Assembly (NCBI RefSeq): GCF_003610015.1
Contig: NZ_AP018933.1
Location: 1,860,001 to 1,924,000 of the forward strand
DNA from: Zymobacter palmae
GTDB taxonomy: Bacteria; Pseudomonadota; Gammaproteobacteria; Pseudomonadales; Halomonadaceae
Direction: 5' to 3'
Length of the DNA: 64,000 nt
Part shown: positions 36,750 to 49,337 of the stretch, one piece after another
How the letters are laid out: each line of letters starts with the position of its first letter
How positions within the stretch are numbered: the stretch's first letter is position 1
Notes under the pieces: generated by a model
Databases searched by the model: none
What the model saw: the letters and a program-made list of their open reading frames with translations, nothing else
What the model was told of the DNA's origin: nothing
Translations under genes and position numbers: made by a program

Positions 36750-37754
36750 TTATCGCTGTGGCGCCCTGCCACGATTTGGGCCGGGACGACGCGCTGCGCC
36801 TTCAGGAGAGCGACGACGATCATCACGGCGTTCGGAGCGCTCACCGTCACGTCGGTCGCCTCGAGAAGGCCGAGAAGACGTGTATTCTTCGCCGCGGCCA
36901 GCATTACTGTTACGAAGACCACGTACAGGACGGCGCTTATTTTTGTCTCGGTTCCAGCGGTTCTTCTCATCTGGCGTCAGATCAGGTGCTCGACGCAGGG
37001 CCAGACCGGCCAGCGTCGACAACTCATCGATTTCATCCTGAGAAAGTTCGGTCCACTCCCCTGCCTTGGCGCGCTTGTCGAGGAAGATGTTGCCATAGCG
37101 GACGCGCTTCAGGCGGCTGACGGTCAGTCCTTGAGATTCCCACAGTCGGCGAACTTCGCGGTTGCGCCCTTCAAGGATGACGACGTGGAACCAGGTATTG
37201 ATCCCTTCACCGCCGAATTCCTGCACGTCGGTGAAGTGCGCCATGCCGTCATCTAGCATCACGCCATCAACCATTGCCTTGATCTGCTCAATCTTCGGCT
37301 CACCCATGACACGTACGGCGTATTCACGCTCGATCTGGGTTGACGGGTGCATCAGGCGGTTGGCCAGCTCGCCATCAGTGGTGAACAGCAGCAGGCCGCT
37401 GGTGTTGATATCAAGACGCCCGATCGCAATCCAGCGCTCACCTTTCAGACGCGGCAAGCGATCGAATACGGTACGGCGACCTTCTGGGTCCTTACGCGTG
37501 CACAGCTCGCCTTCCGGCTTGTTGTACATGATCACGCGGCGCGGCGTTTCTTCACCAGCTTTGAGCGTGACGGGACGGCTATCGACATTCACTTGGGCGT
37601 TCATATCAACACGATCGCCCAGCTTGGCCACCTGACCATTAATAGTCACGCGCCCAGCGGCAATCACCGTTTCCATTTCGCGGCGCGAACCCAGTCCTAT
37701 GCGCGCCAGTACTTTCTGTAATTTTTCGCCTGCAGCAGGAGTAGTGTTACTCAT
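36750..37754 (-). CDS. rluB: 23S rRNA pseudouridine synthase RluB
   Basis: The 334-residue protein has an N-terminal S4 RNA-binding domain ([19 protein letters not shown]) and the RsuA/RluB core with the catalytic Asp in [14 protein letters not shown]. The C-terminus (about residues 250-334) is very rich in Arg, Asp and Gly and probably disordered RNA-binding tail. It modifies helix 89 region of 23S rRNA. It overlaps the scpB end by 8 bases in an scpA-scpB-rluB operon. Confidence 0.92.
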   Translation of the reverse strand: MSNTTPAAGEKLQKVLARIGLGSRREMETVIAAGRVTINGQVAKLGDRVDMNAQVNVDSRPVTLKAGEETPRRVIMYNKPEGELCTRKDPEGRRTVFDRLPRLKGERWIAIGRLDINTSGLLLFTTDGELANRLMHPSTQIEREYAVRVMGEPKIEQIKAMVDGVMLDDGMAHFTDVQEFGGEGINTWFHVVILEGRNREVRRLWESQGLTVSRLKRVRYGNIFLDKRAKAGEWTELSQDEIDELSTLAGLALRRAPDLTPDEKNRWNRDKNKRRPVRGLRNSNAGRGEEYTSSRPSRGDRRDGERSERRDDRRRSPEGAARRPGPNRGRAPQR

Positions 37755-38679
37755 CGTTCAACGACCTCTCGTCGTGTTGGTGTATCAAGGCGACGCTGGA
37801 ATCAGACTCCGCTGCTTCCGGCGTTTCCGGCCATTCATCATCCAGAGCCTCATTCGAGTGCTCTGAACCCTCATCGGTTGCGGCACGTCTTGCCGCCGCC
37901 GCGGCTTCCACGCGCGCATCGAGTCGCGCCTGAAGCGTTGAGAAATCAAGCGCTTCGCCTGCCAGCGGTGGCGGCACAAGCGCATCAATGTCGTTGTCGT
38001 CAGGTTCACTGGCAAAGGCGTCATCATCGCCTTCCGCCGCTGCATCCTCACTGTCGTGCGACAGCATGCCGTTCAATACGGCGTCGTTATGCTGCGCAGC
38101 GGTATCGCTGTCTTGGTCATCCAGCACCATTTGTGTACTGATGCCGAAACGCTCTTCGACCTCGTGCAACGGGGGCAGTTCATCCAGCGTCTGAAGGTTG
38201 AAATCGTCTAGAAAGCGACGCGTCGTGGCATAGACCGAAGGTCGCCCCGGCACATCCCGCTGACCAATCACACGAATCCATCCTCGGTCCAGCAGCGTGC
38301 GCATAATCGAGGCACTGACCGCGACCCCGCGCACCTCTTCGATATCACCTCGCGTGACCGGCTGACGATAGGCGATCAGCGCCAACGTTTCCATCAGCGC
38401 GCGCGAGTAACGCTGCGGGCGTTCTTCCCACAGACGAGACAACCAGGGCGCGAATGTCTTGTTGATCGCCAGCCGAAAACCCGACACCGAACTGTGCAGC
38501 GTCATCGCCGTGCCTTCCAGCCGGTGCTCCAGCGTCGTCAGGGCGGCCCGCAGCTCGCCACGGGAAGGCACCTGTCGTCCGTCAAAGAGCTGTTGCAGCG
38601 CCTCTAGATCCAGCGGGGCTTCGCTGGCCAGCAGCGCCGCTTCCACGATTGCATCCAAAGCGGGTGCAGCTGTCGTCAT
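37747..38679 (-). CDS. scpB: Chromosome segregation protein ScpB
   Basis: The 310-residue protein has the paired winged-helix ScpB core (about residues 8-180; [47 protein letters not shown]). With ScpA and SMC it forms a condensin. The C-terminal 110 residues are an acidic, Ala-rich, probably disordered extension. It starts 15 bases after scpA and overlaps rluB. Confidence 0.93.
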   Translation of the reverse strand: MTTAAPALDAIVEAALLASEAPLDLEALQQLFDGRQVPSRGELRAALTTLEHRLEGTAMTLHSSVSGFRLAINKTFAPWLSRLWEERPQRYSRALMETLALIAYRQPVTRGDIEEVRGVAVSASIMRTLLDRGWIRVIGQRDVPGRPSVYATTRRFLDDFNLQTLDELPPLHEVEERFGISTQMVLDDQDSDTAAQHNDAVLNGMLSHDSEDAAAEGDDDAFASEPDDNDIDALVPPPLAGEALDFSTLQARLDARVEAAAAARRAATDEGSEHSNEALDDEWPETPEAAESDSSVALIHQHDERSLNDE

Positions 38680-38694
38680 GGCATCATCATCTTA

Positions 38695-39627
38695 CTATTG
38701 AAAGGTATCAGGTGGCGCCGCTTCGAAAGCGCTCTCTTCTTCGATCTCACGTTCGTCGTCCGCAAACGGCGATTCATCGCTGGCAGCGGTGCGCGCCCGA
38801 ACGTGCAGCGGCGACAACGGTTCATTCTGTACGATCTCGATCAGACGCTCCTTGGCCAGCTCCAGCAGCGCCATAAACGTGACGACGACACCGGCACGCC
38901 CCTCTTCCAGCGTGAACAGCGCTTCGAACGGCGTGAACTGTTCCGATGAAAGCCGTGTCATGATCATTGTCATGCGCTCTCGTGTGGATAGCGCTTCCCG
39001 GGTGACCTGATGGCGTTCGTTCATTGAAGCGCGTGCCATCAACTGCCCAAATGCCGACAGCATCTCTTCCAGCGCCACTTCGGGATATACGACGCGAGGA
39101 GGAATTTCCGGCAGCGCAGGCTGCGGCGAAAACCAGTCGCGGCCGTAGCGCGGCAATTCATCCAGCGCGGCCGCCGACTGTTTGAGCTGCTCGTAGGCCT
39201 GCAGACGCTCGATAAGTTGCGCCGTTGGGTCGTCTTCACCCTCTTCATCATCATCGCTTTTCTGGCGCGGCAATAGGCTACGCGACTTGATCTCGGCCAG
39301 CATGGCCGCCATCAACAGATACTCAGCCGCTAGGTCGATACCACTGGCCTTCATCAATTCAACATAAGCAATGTACTGATGTGTCACGGCCGCCACGTTG
39401 ATGGCCAGAATATCCAGATTATGGCGACGGATCAGATACAACAGTAAGTCGAGCGGTCCTTCGAACGTATCCAGAAACACACGCAGTGCTTCCGGCGGGA
39501 TATACAGATCCTGAGGCAGCTCAATGACCGGCTTGCCTTCAATACGCGCAATAGCGGCGGGATCAGGTCGATCGGATAGCGCATTCGATGCCTCTTCTGC
39601 CGAGGTAGAAGGCATGGTTTCACTCAT
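38695..39627 (-). CDS. scpA: Segregation/condensation protein ScpA
   Basis: The 310-residue kleisin has the family start FEGPLDLLLYLIRRHNLDI, AAEYLLMAAMLAEIKSR, and a C-terminal winged helix (about residues 220-285; EGRAGVVVTFMALLELAKE). It bridges SMC heads. A short acidic tail follows. First gene of the scpA-scpB-rluB operon. Confidence 0.94.
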   Translation of the reverse strand: MSETMPSTSAEEASNALSDRPDPAAIARIEGKPVIELPQDLYIPPEALRVFLDTFEGPLDLLLYLIRRHNLDILAINVAAVTHQYIAYVELMKASGIDLAAEYLLMAAMLAEIKSRSLLPRQKSDDDEEGEDDPTAQLIERLQAYEQLKQSAAALDELPRYGRDWFSPQPALPEIPPRVVYPEVALEEMLSAFGQLMARASMNERHQVTREALSTRERMTMIMTRLSSEQFTPFEALFTLEEGRAGVVVTFMALLELAKERLIEIVQNEPLSPLHVRARTAASDESPFADDEREIEEESAFEAAPPDTFQ

Positions 39628-39739
39628 GGCGGGAGGACTCGAACGGGCAATGGGAAGGAAACGCGAACAGCGACGGTGATAGGCGCTAAGTGTAGCAAGA
39701 TCAGCTCCGGACGCCTACCAATCCGCACAGGATTCATGA

Positions 39740-41569
39740 TCATTGCGCAGAGGCCGCACGGCGGTAACGCCCACCCTGCAAAGCATAGTCGAACAGCTTC
39801 TCGCGAATCTGCCAGTGCCGCCCCACCTTGCGACCTATCACAAAGTCTGGCGCTCGAAGCCGATGCTGGTCGGCGAGCACTTCATCCAGCGATGCAGGCG
39901 ACCACGGTATACCCGGCGCCGCCATATGGCGACTCAGAAAGACCTCTTGAAACACATGCCGCTGGGCAGACGTTTCGAGCGCAAACCATTCCGACAGCGT
40001 TGCCCCATCTTCATCATGGTACGTAACGCGCAGGCGAGGCAGCCCTTTGCCGTTCACGGTCGCCTCCAACTGCATGCCGCTAACACGCAGCACGAGCGCA
40101 TCACGCAGCTTCAGCGCTGCCTTGAGCTGATCATCAGGGTCGATCAGGCGCGCTTGGCAGGCGTGGCACTGACGAGCAGCGATATCGTTTTCCTCGCCGC
40201 ACTGTGGGCAGCTCTTGAAGCGGAAGCGGAACGTACACTGGTGCCCCTCACCGCTATCGTCTTCACACCAGCCCTGACAGCGCCGCCCAAAATGTTCGAT
40301 GACGAACTCTCCGTCGCGCCGCCCCCAAAAGATATTGGCGAACTCACACTGCGGGCAGATGACCTGTACGGGTTCGGTATCGGGCGCAGGCTTGGCCTCT
40401 CCCACCTCCGGCGCGTACAGGTCCCAAGGGTTGCCCGCATAGTCGAGGATCACACAATCTTCCTTATCCGGCGCTAGACGCAGCCCTCGTCCCACGATCT
40501 GCTGATACAAGCCGATAGAGGCGGTAGGACGCAGAATAGCGATCATATCAACATGAGGTGCATCGAAGCCGGTGGTTAGCACAGCGACATTGACAAGGTA
40601 GCGTAGCGACTTCTGCTTGAACCGCTCAATGATGTCGGTGCGCTCACGCAGCGGCGTCTTCCCGGTCACAAGCGCTGCTTCCCCCTCAGGCAGCAGCGCC
40701 ATGATCTCTTCCGCATGCGGTATGGTCGCCGCGAAGATCATCACCCCTTGGCGACCCTGCGCTCGTGCCACTACCTCGCTGATGATCTCTGGCGTTGCGC
40801 GATGGTGATCGACAATGCCCTGCAAGGCTTTCTCGGTATAATCACCCTGCGCTGAGGGCACTAGCCGTGAGAAGTCATAGCCTTCCACTGCGGCGTCGAC
40901 ACGCACGGGTGGACTAAGATACCCCTGCCGCACCATCAGGCGCAGCGGCTGCTCAAACACGCATTGCCTGAAGAAGCAGCCTTCAGCACCACAGACGCGT
41001 CCGTGGTAGTGACGATGATATAGAAAGCCCTGCCCCAGACGATAAGGCGTTGCGGTCAGGCCAAGCACCTTGAGGCGTGGATTAGCCTGACGCAGAGCAT
41101 TGATCACCTCCGCGTACATGCCATCCTTACGTGCCCGTCGCACGCCGCCTTCCGCATTGGGCAGTGTGCGGGCACGCTCATCGGGCAGTGGCACGCGGTG
41201 ACATTCGTCGATCACCAGCAGCGTGAATTCACCTGTCGTGAAACGAGGTAGCGCCTTGACCACCGACTGCACCGAAGCGAATACGACCTGACGCTCGGAC
41301 TGACGTGCATTCAACCCAGCGCTGTAGATATCCGCCTTGACCCCATAGGCTTCATACTTAGCATGGTTCTGCTCTACCAGCTCGCGCACATGAGCCAGCA
41401 CCAGCACACGCCCTTTTGCGCGCCGTGCCAGGTCAGCGATGACCAGCGACTTCCCACTGCCGGTCGGCAAGACGACGACTGCCGGATCATCGCTATGACG
41501 AAAATGGCTGATGACGCGCGTAACGGCTTCTTTCTGATAGGGACGAAGCGTGGGCGTGGTAGAAGTCAT
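39740..41569 (-). CDS. radD: Superfamily 2 helicase RadD
   Basis: The 609-residue protein matches RadD (YejH): LRPYQKEAVTRVISHF Q-motif region, Walker A LPTGSGKS, DECH box (VIDECHRV), helicase motif VI QIVGRGLRL, then a Cys-rich zinc module (CPQCEF, CQGWC, CPQCGEEN, CHAC; about residues 415-500). RadD helps RecA-mediated recombination and repair. The ATG at 41569 is used because sequence upstream has no family similarity; it diverges from ubiC 26 bases away. Confidence 0.9.
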   Translation of the reverse strand: MTSTTPTLRPYQKEAVTRVISHFRHSDDPAVVVLPTGSGKSLVIADLARRAKGRVLVLAHVRELVEQNHAKYEAYGVKADIYSAGLNARQSERQVVFASVQSVVKALPRFTTGEFTLLVIDECHRVPLPDERARTLPNAEGGVRRARKDGMYAEVINALRQANPRLKVLGLTATPYRLGQGFLYHRHYHGRVCGAEGCFFRQCVFEQPLRLMVRQGYLSPPVRVDAAVEGYDFSRLVPSAQGDYTEKALQGIVDHHRATPEIISEVVARAQGRQGVMIFAATIPHAEEIMALLPEGEAALVTGKTPLRERTDIIERFKQKSLRYLVNVAVLTTGFDAPHVDMIAILRPTASIGLYQQIVGRGLRLAPDKEDCVILDYAGNPWDLYAPEVGEAKPAPDTEPVQVICPQCEFANIFWGRRDGEFVIEHFGRRCQGWCEDDSGEGHQCTFRFRFKSCPQCGEENDIAARQCHACQARLIDPDDQLKAALKLRDALVLRVSGMQLEATVNGKGLPRLRVTYHDEDGATLSEWFALETSAQRHVFQEVFLSRHMAAPGIPWSPASLDEVLADQHRLRAPDFVIGRKVGRHWQIREKLFDYALQGGRYRRAASAQ

Positions 41570-41595
41570 GACAGGCAACAACCGGATTGAGATAA

Positions 41596-42753
<1,158 letters not shown>

Positions 42754-43584
42754 TCAATCCTGTTTCCACCAGTCATCCAGCGGCGACACCGGCTGCGTGC
42801 GTTTGTGGCGAGTTGCCAAGAAGATCCGTTCGACTTTGCTTGCCACGTTATCATCGACCGGTTTGCCTTCCAGATAGTCGTCGATTTCACGATAGGTCAC
42901 GCCCAGCGCCTCTTCGTCGGGCAGTGCCGGCCGATCGTCTTCCAGATCGGCCGTCGGGACTTTCTGCCACGTGCTGGCGGGTGCGCCCAGCGTTTGCAGC
43001 AGCGCAGCGCCCTGACGCTTGGTCAATCCGGTCAACGGCGTCATATCGACAGCACCGTCACCGAATTTGGTGAAGAAACCGGTCACAGCTTCTGCTGCAT
43101 GATCGGTACCGACGACCAGATAGTTGAGCTGACCCGCAATGGCGTACTGCGCCACCATGCGTTCACGTGCTTTGACGTTACCGCGCACGAAATCACGTAG
43201 GCGTGTTTCACCCAGTGCCGTCGCAACAACCTGCTCGCCAGCGTCGGTAGACGGACGAATATCGACGGCGACCGAGCGGTCCGGCTTAATGAAGGCCAGT
43301 GCTGTCTGCGCATCGTCCTCATCCTTCTGTACGCCATAAGGCAGGCGCACGGCGACAAATTCAACGTCTTTGCCTTGTTGACGCAGCCCTTCGACGGCCA
43401 GCTGGCACAAACGCCCAGCTAGCGTTGAATCCTGCCCCCCGCTGATCCCCAGCACCAACCCTTTGGCAGGCGTCGCGCAGAGATACTGCTGGATGAAGGC
43501 TACGCGCGCCTCGATTTCCTGCTGAGGATCAATGGCGGAACGGACACCCAGTTCACGAATGATACGCTGACGAAGCTGCGTCAT
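42754..43584 (-). CDS. nadE: NH3-dependent NAD synthetase
   Basis: The start at 43584 gives 276 residues, matching E. coli NadE (275). The P-loop [48 protein letters not shown] and [11 protein letters not shown] are all present. It lacks a glutaminase domain, so it uses ammonia to turn deamido-NAD into NAD. Confidence 0.95.
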   Translation of the reverse strand: MTQLRQRIIRELGVRSAIDPQQEIEARVAFIQQYLCATPAKGLVLGISGGQDSTLAGRLCQLAVEGLRQQGKDVEFVAVRLPYGVQKDEDDAQTALAFIKPDRSVAVDIRPSTDAGEQVVATALGETRLRDFVRGNVKARERMVAQYAIAGQLNYLVVGTDHAAEAVTGFFTKFGDGAVDMTPLTGLTKRQGAALLQTLGAPASTWQKVPTADLEDDRPALPDEEALGVTYREIDDYLEGKPVDDNVASKVERIFLATRHKRTQPVSPLDDWWKQD

Positions 43585-43806
43585 CGGCACACCTCTTCTT
43601 TGTTGTATGGTGAAATACGTGGCAATCAAGGTGCGTGCGACAGCGCCTGAAAAAAGCACCGCATGTGTGGCCGCACGCCCGGCGTATCTGGCTGATGGCA
43701 AAAACAAAGCGGGCCGACAGATACGAACTCCAAGAGTCTACCATCAGGCCCATAAACACGCACACCGCCAGCAGGCGGTGTGTTGTTGCAAAATGAAATT
43801 AATTGT

Positions 43807-44610
43807 CTACATCTGTTGCGTCGCTTGATCGTTGGCCTGTCGCTGCTGCTGGCGCGCTTCCGACTCATGGGCCTTAGCTTCACGCTCGCGATCCTGCTCG
43901 GTTTCGGTTTCCGACCGGTCAATGATCATCATGTCGCCCTTGGCAGTGTTGCCCTCATCATCAAGCTCCTCCGTCCATTCCGCAAAGAAGATCGACTCTA
44001 AGTCATCGCCATAGCCTTTCTTGTGCAGCTCTTCGCGCAGCCACGCTTCATCGCGCTTGAGAAATGCCAGTCCGTCTTCACTAATCTCGCCATTCTTGAC
44101 GACCAGCGCCGACAGGCGCTTTTCGTCGTACTTGATCACGGTCAGCTGACTGTTCGGTTCCATCTGAGCGTAGCGCACATCGCGAACAGAAAAGATCCCT
44201 TGCATGCGCAGCAGCGTTGCAAAGCCACTGATACTGATATCCAGCTCGTTGAAACGATCAAGCTGGAACTTGCCGTCGATGACCAGCGGGATCTCAGAAC
44301 CGACCAGCACCTTGCGCGCCGACGTCGAGGCTTGACTGACTTTTTTCACGGTAATAATCAGGGTCTGCCAGATGATCAGAATAATGATGAAGTGATGAAT
44401 GGTGATGGAATCGCTGTAGATAACCCCACCCAAAATTCCCCCCATCACGAAGTTGCCGATCAGATCCAGCGGTGACATCTGATTGAGCTGCCCCTTACTG
44501 GTCGTACGCAGCGCCAGAATGAAGGTAGCCAACCCGATCACCAGTTTGATAGCGACATAAACATAGGGCCATGCAGACGCAACGATTGTTTCCCACAGAG
44601 AGTGATCCAT
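43807..44610 (-). CDS. DUF421-family membrane protein (YetF-like)
   Basis: The 267-residue protein has three N-terminal membrane helices (about residues 15-90) and the DUF421 globular part with GSEIPLVIDGKFQLDRFNE and RMQGIFSVRDVRYAQMEPN, then LTVIKYDEK. The last 50 residues are charged and Gln-rich (QQQRQANDQATQQM). Family members are linked to envelope stress and spore functions in other bacteria; here the role is unknown. Confidence 0.85.
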   Translation of the reverse strand: MDHSLWETIVASAWPYVYVAIKLVIGLATFILALRTTSKGQLNQMSPLDLIGNFVMGGILGGVIYSDSITIHHFIIILIIWQTLIITVKKVSQASTSARKVLVGSEIPLVIDGKFQLDRFNELDISISGFATLLRMQGIFSVRDVRYAQMEPNSQLTVIKYDEKRLSALVVKNGEISEDGLAFLKRDEAWLREELHKKGYGDDLESIFFAEWTEELDDEGNTAKGDMMIIDRSETETEQDREREAKAHESEARQQQRQANDQATQQM

Positions 44611-45087
44611 TCACCTATCCCTTTTTCATCCGTGAATGATAATGAGCTGATGGACAAGATTCGCAGGGCTTGCCTGCTGGTCTCGCCACGTCGTTATTAC
44701 TTGCTATTGAATGTAGCAGCTATCGGAAAGGCGTCGCAGGATACAAATAAAGGGGCGTATAAGAAAAGAAAATCATGATGCAGGATTCGTGCCCGTTAAC
44801 GCCTACTTGGGAGTCATGATGTGACACAAAGTAGCTAAAGTGCAGCATCCTGCCTCGCGCTCTGATAACATACGCGCTCGGTTCACTACCGAGCATTCAA
44901 CGCCACGCCATTAACAGATCGTTGCCGCTAGCGATTGACGGGAAGCGCCTTTAACCGCGCGCCTCTCGGGCTTTTGTGCAACATGATGAAATGCGCATCT
45001 CTTTTTCGGCACGAAATCTGCCTTCGGTATGGACAACGCGCTTGATGCCACTCAAGTGTTCCCCATAGTTATCGTGGAGCCTGTCCC
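44611..45087. other. Divergent intergenic region before nupC
   Basis: No gene. Promoters for the DUF421 and nupC genes should lie here; no operator was recognised with confidence. Confidence 0.5.
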
Positions 45088-46401
45088 ATGAAGTTTGCGG
45101 TTGCCATTCTGAGCCTGCTGGTCATCCTCGGCCTGGCTTATGCCTTTAGCAGTGATCGAAAGCAGGTTCGCCCTGGTCCAGTCCTGCTACTGCTGACCAT
45201 CCAGATCGTTCTTGCCTTCGTACTACTGAAGACGACCGTGGGTGCTACGGTTATCCAAGGCTTTGCCGGTATGTTCGAAAAGCTGATGTCCTGCGCCCAT
45301 GAAGGTATTGCCTTCGTTTTCGGCGGCCTTGTTCCCGATCCTAGCAGCAATAGCTACACGTTCATCTTCTTCTTCAATGTACTGCTGCCCATCATTTTCG
45401 TTTCGACGCTGATCGGGATCCTGCAACACATCAAACTGTTGCCATTCCTCATGAAAGCGACCGGCAAACTGATCAGCCTGATCAGCGGCCAAGGCAAACT
45501 TGAGTCCTACAACAGTATTGCCTCCCCTATTCTCGGTCAATCCGAAGTCTTCATCTCGATGAAGCGCCAGCTGCCATTTCTATCGCGCCAGCGCTTGTAC
45601 ACGTTGTGCGCCACGGCAATGTCGACGGTATCAATGTCAACGGTCGGCTCCTATATGACCATCATGAACGGTATCACCGATAAGGCCCAAATGGGCGCAA
45701 CAACGGGGGCAACGTTCGTCGTCGTAGCACTGGTACTCAACCTGTTCGGCAGCATCATCGTGGTGTCACTCATCAACCCTTACAAGGTGTCTGCTGAAGA
45801 GGACAACCTCCAGGTCGAGCTACATCACAACCAGTCTTTGTTTGAAATGCTGGGCGAATACATCATCGATGGTTTTAAGATTGCCATTATCATTGCGGCC
45901 ATGATGATCGGCTATATTGCCTTGCTTAAGCTGCTTGATCGCTCGGTCTTTTTCTTGCTGAGCCATGCCGATATGCTGCTGCATAGCGCATTCAACGTTG
46001 ATCCTCGCACGTATATCGATCCACAGACACACATCATCCCGCACATCACCTTCACTCAAATTCTGGGCTACCTGTTCTCGCCGTTAGCGATGCTAGTAGG
46101 TGTCGATGTCAACGAGGCGGCAAATGCGGGCAGTATCATGGCCACCAAACTGGTCAGCAATGAATTCACCGCCATGCTGCAACTTCAGAATTCGGGGTCG
46201 CTGTCTGCGCATACTATTGGGGTGATTTCCGTCTTCCTGATTTCGTTTGCCAACTTTTCATCGGTAGGGGTTATCGTGGGAGCCATCAAAGCGCTCAATG
46301 AAAAGCAGAGCACTGTGGCAGCCCGCTTCGGTCTGAAGCTGTTGTTTGGTGCCACGCTGGTCAGCCTGTTGTCGGCAACTATCGCAGGACTGTTCATGTA
46401 A
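45088..46401 (+). CDS. nupC: NupC-family nucleoside:cation symporter
   Basis: The 437-residue hydrophobic protein is a concentrative nucleoside transporter. Markers are FIFFFNVLLPIIFVSTLIGI, YNSIASPILGQSEVF, MSTVSMSTVGSYMTIMNG and the C-terminal GVISVFLISFANFSSVGVIV. It takes up nucleosides with protons or sodium. Standing alone, it may serve salvage together with the adenine deaminase at 19029. Confidence 0.93.
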   Translation: MKFAVAILSLLVILGLAYAFSSDRKQVRPGPVLLLLTIQIVLAFVLLKTTVGATVIQGFAGMFEKLMSCAHEGIAFVFGGLVPDPSSNSYTFIFFFNVLLPIIFVSTLIGILQHIKLLPFLMKATGKLISLISGQGKLESYNSIASPILGQSEVFISMKRQLPFLSRQRLYTLCATAMSTVSMSTVGSYMTIMNGITDKAQMGATTGATFVVVALVLNLFGSIIVVSLINPYKVSAEEDNLQVELHHNQSLFEMLGEYIIDGFKIAIIIAAMMIGYIALLKLLDRSVFFLLSHADMLLHSAFNVDPRTYIDPQTHIIPHITFTQILGYLFSPLAMLVGVDVNEAANAGSIMATKLVSNEFTAMLQLQNSGSLSAHTIGVISVFLISFANFSSVGVIVGAIKALNEKQSTVAARFGLKLLFGATLVSLLSATIAGLFM

Positions 46402-46460
46402 GTGATCAGCGCTCTTGTGCGGTTAGCGCACGCCCAGCGAAGACAAAGCACGAATGAAGA

Positions 46461-46499
46461 AATGCATACGGCCAGTTCATCGAACTGGCCGTATGCATT
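46461..46499 (+). terminator. Long perfect hairpin after nupC
   Basis: Arms of 18 bp (AATGCATACGGCCAGTTC and its exact complement) around ATC. There is no T-run, so it may be an RNA-stabilising or factor-dependent element rather than a classic terminator. Confidence 0.55.
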
Positions 46500-46643
46500 C
46501 ATCCCCTGTCAGAAACAATGATGACGTACATGCCGCCACCCTGCTTCTGCCTGCTCCTGTCGGCATTGCTCTCATCCCCATAAGAGCATCATCATCCCTG
46601 ACGCCGACCATGATAGGCCATCTCTCTAAATGCTAAAGAAATG

Positions 46644-46669
46644 AAAAGCCTTGTCGAACAAGGCTTTTT
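46644..46669. terminator. Orphan bidirectional terminator
   Basis: AAAAGCCTTGT and ACAAGGCTTTTT arms around CGA. No gene ends nearby, so it may close a short RNA starting after 46500 or serve as a backup for nupC. Confidence 0.7.
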
Positions 46670-46875
46670 CCCTCTTTGGTACTCTCGTCTTCTACTGCTC
46701 GTCTATCACTGCTCGCCTGCTGCCGGTAGACGCAAGCGACTCAGCTCCCGTACCAGACCGGCTCTGTTTCATATTGCCTATTCGACACATTGCGCGCCCT
46801 ATTGGTATACCCACGATAAAGCCAGGGTATTACAGGCCGATAACATCGGTTTAATTCGATAACCTTGGCGCCCGC

Positions 46876-48444
46876 ATGACACGACACGATATACGACTGA
46901 CCTACCTGGTCGCTTTTCTATTGGCAGGCATACTGACCCTGTTCACCGTCACGCTGATCATGACGTACCGAAGCAGCCTGTATGCTGATGAAACACGCGA
47001 TAGACTGGACATCGAACACCAGCTAGGCATTCAGCTGAACGATGCTGTCAGCGACCTACGCCGCGCCCGACTGGCCCTGTATCGCGCCACCGCAACGGCC
47101 ATTGCTGGAGACCGAGCCACCACCACCAAGGCCATCGACATCGTCAACAGCCTGACACAGCACGCCAACGACAGCGTTAATGCTTTCCGTTCTTTGAACG
47201 GTGGTCGCCCCGGTATCGACGAAGCGGCACTCCAACGCGCTTTCAGTGACTATCAGGATCACCTGATCACACCCGCAATAGGTGCCGCCACCGCCGGTGA
47301 CAGCAAAGGCATCAATGCCGTGGCATCCAAAGGGCTGCCTTACGACCAAGCCCTGACCCAGCAGCTCGCTGCTACACAGGCCACCATCGATGCGCGCCTT
47401 GGCGATGCGCGCCAACTGATGGACCGCCTCAATCACCGCAATGCGCTGATGATGGCACTTTCGTTCGGTGCCATGCTGGGGCTGTGCGGTGCGATCTTCA
47501 TCATCCTGCGCCGCCAGATCATCGCCCCGTTGCGTCGCATGCAGCGGCACTTCGACCGTATCGCTGACAACGACCTCTCCCATGCCATTGCAGACCATGG
47601 CAAGAACGAAATAGGCCAGCTGCTCTCTTCACTGGCCCATATGCAGCACAACCTGCGCGATGTGGTGACGCGCGTGCATGGCAACAGTCGCGTACTGCAC
47701 GATAACGTCCAGACCATCCATCAAGACAACACGGCTCTAGCCGAGCGTACTGACCAGCAGTCCGGTGCCATTGCAGAAACGGCCGCGCATATGGATACAC
47801 TGACGGCCATCGTCAAACAGAACAGCGAGCATGCTGCCCAAGCACAGCAACGCTCCGTAGCCGCCACACATAGTGCAGAACAAGGAGGCGCGGACGTTCA
47901 AAGCATGGCGCAGGAAATCAGCGAGATCGCGCGCATGGCAGAACAGATCACGTCCATCACGACTATGATCGACAGCATTGCGTTTCAGACCAACCTGATT
48001 GCACTGAATGCTTCGGTGGAAGCTGCTCGCGCAGGCGAGCACGGGCGTGGTTTTGCAGTAGTGGCGGACGAAGTGCGCAATCTGTCCACCCGCTCGACGC
48101 AGTCCGCTCACGAGATCGCCACACTGATCACCGCCATCAGCGACAAGATACGCTCGGGCAGCCAACGCGCCAGCGATGCCGGCACAACGATGGACAACGT
48201 CATCAACGGTGTCCGTGAGGTCAATTCATTGATCGAACATATCACTCAGGCATCACAGGAGCAGCACCGCAGCATCTTGCAGACTCACAGCGCCTTCAAT
48301 GAGATCAACCAGTCGCTGCGTGACAATGCCCGCATGGTTGATGACGTTGCCCGTTCGACGAACGCTTTAAAGGCCCAGTCAGCCGCACTCACCGCACTGG
48401 TCGACGACTTTTCATTGACAGAAGAAACCGCATCGACACCGTAG
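46876..48444 (+). CDS. Methyl-accepting chemotaxis protein
   Basis: The 522-residue receptor has membrane helix 1 (about residues 10-30), a periplasmic four-helix ligand domain (about 31-188), membrane helix 2 ([20 protein letters not shown], about 190-210), HAMP and the signalling hairpin with the conserved tip [20 protein letters not shown] and [17 protein letters not shown]. It has no C-terminal CheR-binding pentapeptide. Ligand cannot be predicted. No other chemotaxis gene is in the window. Confidence 0.95.
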   Translation: MTRHDIRLTYLVAFLLAGILTLFTVTLIMTYRSSLYADETRDRLDIEHQLGIQLNDAVSDLRRARLALYRATATAIAGDRATTTKAIDIVNSLTQHANDSVNAFRSLNGGRPGIDEAALQRAFSDYQDHLITPAIGAATAGDSKGINAVASKGLPYDQALTQQLAATQATIDARLGDARQLMDRLNHRNALMMALSFGAMLGLCGAIFIILRRQIIAPLRRMQRHFDRIADNDLSHAIADHGKNEIGQLLSSLAHMQHNLRDVVTRVHGNSRVLHDNVQTIHQDNTALAERTDQQSGAIAETAAHMDTLTAIVKQNSEHAAQAQQRSVAATHSAEQGGADVQSMAQEISEIARMAEQITSITTMIDSIAFQTNLIALNASVEAARAGEHGRGFAVVADEVRNLSTRSTQSAHEIATLITAISDKIRSGSQRASDAGTTMDNVINGVREVNSLIEHITQASQEQHRSILQTHSAFNEINQSLRDNARMVDDVARSTNALKAQSAALTALVDDFSLTEETASTP

Positions 48445-48471
48445 GCGCTTATAGCGCCGCGATTAGAATGC

Positions 48472-48507
48472 AAAAAGGCCTGAGCAGAGATTGCTCAGGC
48501 CTTTCCT
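48472..48507. terminator. Bidirectional terminator
   Basis: AAAAAGGCCTGAGCA and TGCTCAGGCCTTT arms around GAGAT, between the convergent chemoreceptor and phnA genes. Confidence 0.85.
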
Positions 48508-48537
48508 TTAACCACAACACGCGCTGTATCGATGCCG

Positions 48538-48882
48538 TTATGCTTTCTTAACGAACATCGATTTCAGCTGCATGGCACCGATACCCGGCACTTTGCAATC
48601 AATGTCGTGATCGCCTTCAACCAGACGAATGCCCTTAACGCGCGTACCCACCTTGATGACCTGGGAAGAGCCTTTCAGCTTCAGGTCCTTGATGACAGTG
48701 ACGGTATCGCCGTCCTGAAGGAGGTTGCCATGAGCGTCATGAACGACCAGACCTTCTTCTTGAGCAGCGCTGTCGCTACCGTCTTTGGCCCACTCATGGG
48801 CGCATTCTGGGCAGATGAACAGCGGGCCATCTTCGTAGGTATATTCGGAACCACAGGATGGGCAAGCAGGTAATGCGCTCAT
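48538..48882 (-). CDS. phnA: Zinc-ribbon protein PhnA (YjdM)
   Basis: The 114-residue protein starts with a zinc ribbon ([21 protein letters not shown]) and ends with an SH3-like KOW fold containing [20 protein letters not shown] and [23 protein letters not shown] 48882 has a strong AAGGAAAA ribosome site and gives the family length. Despite its name it has no proven role in phosphonate use. Confidence 0.93.
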   Translation of the reverse strand: MSALPACPSCGSEYTYEDGPLFICPECAHEWAKDGSDSAAQEEGLVVHDAHGNLLQDGDTVTVIKDLKLKGSSQVIKVGTRVKGIRLVEGDHDIDCKVPGIGAMQLKSMFVKKA

Positions 48883-49337
48883 CAATTTTCCTTGTCTACG
48901 TTCTTCTAATGTCCCACAAGCCCAGCCTTGATAAGGCTTGCGGCGAGGTAATGAGCGAAGCATGTTACCACACATCGCTTTTTCATGCCGGGACGCACAG
49001 TCGCGCCTCGAATTCACTGTGATCAAATTGTGACACGGGGTTCTGTGGTTGCTCTCCAACACACCAAGCCGCGAGACAGACTCACGCTCCAAGTATGCTC
49101 AGCAAAGTCTTACGGAGACTGCACGGTTTACGCACAGCCCCCTGCAGGCTCAGGGTGTACACATATGCCTGAGCTCAAGCACGCTCTTATCTTCGATACT
49201 CCCCCACCCCAGCATGAGCGCTTGCACGAATCGATTCTTCGATGCGATAAAGCCCTCGCCTCTGTATCTTTACCCTATACCCCGCGCGCGCTTTCTGGCC
49301 GTCAAAGCCCTACCTGCGATTGCCGTTCAAGCAGGGA
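48883..49337. other. Intergenic region between phnA and the luxR cluster
   Basis: No gene or repeat was identified. Confidence 0.5.

Larger units (their letters stand above)
46402..46875. other. Intergenic region between nupC and the chemoreceptor gene
   Basis: No gene. It holds a long perfect hairpin (46461-46499) and a second terminator-like hairpin (46644-46669). Confidence 0.6.
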
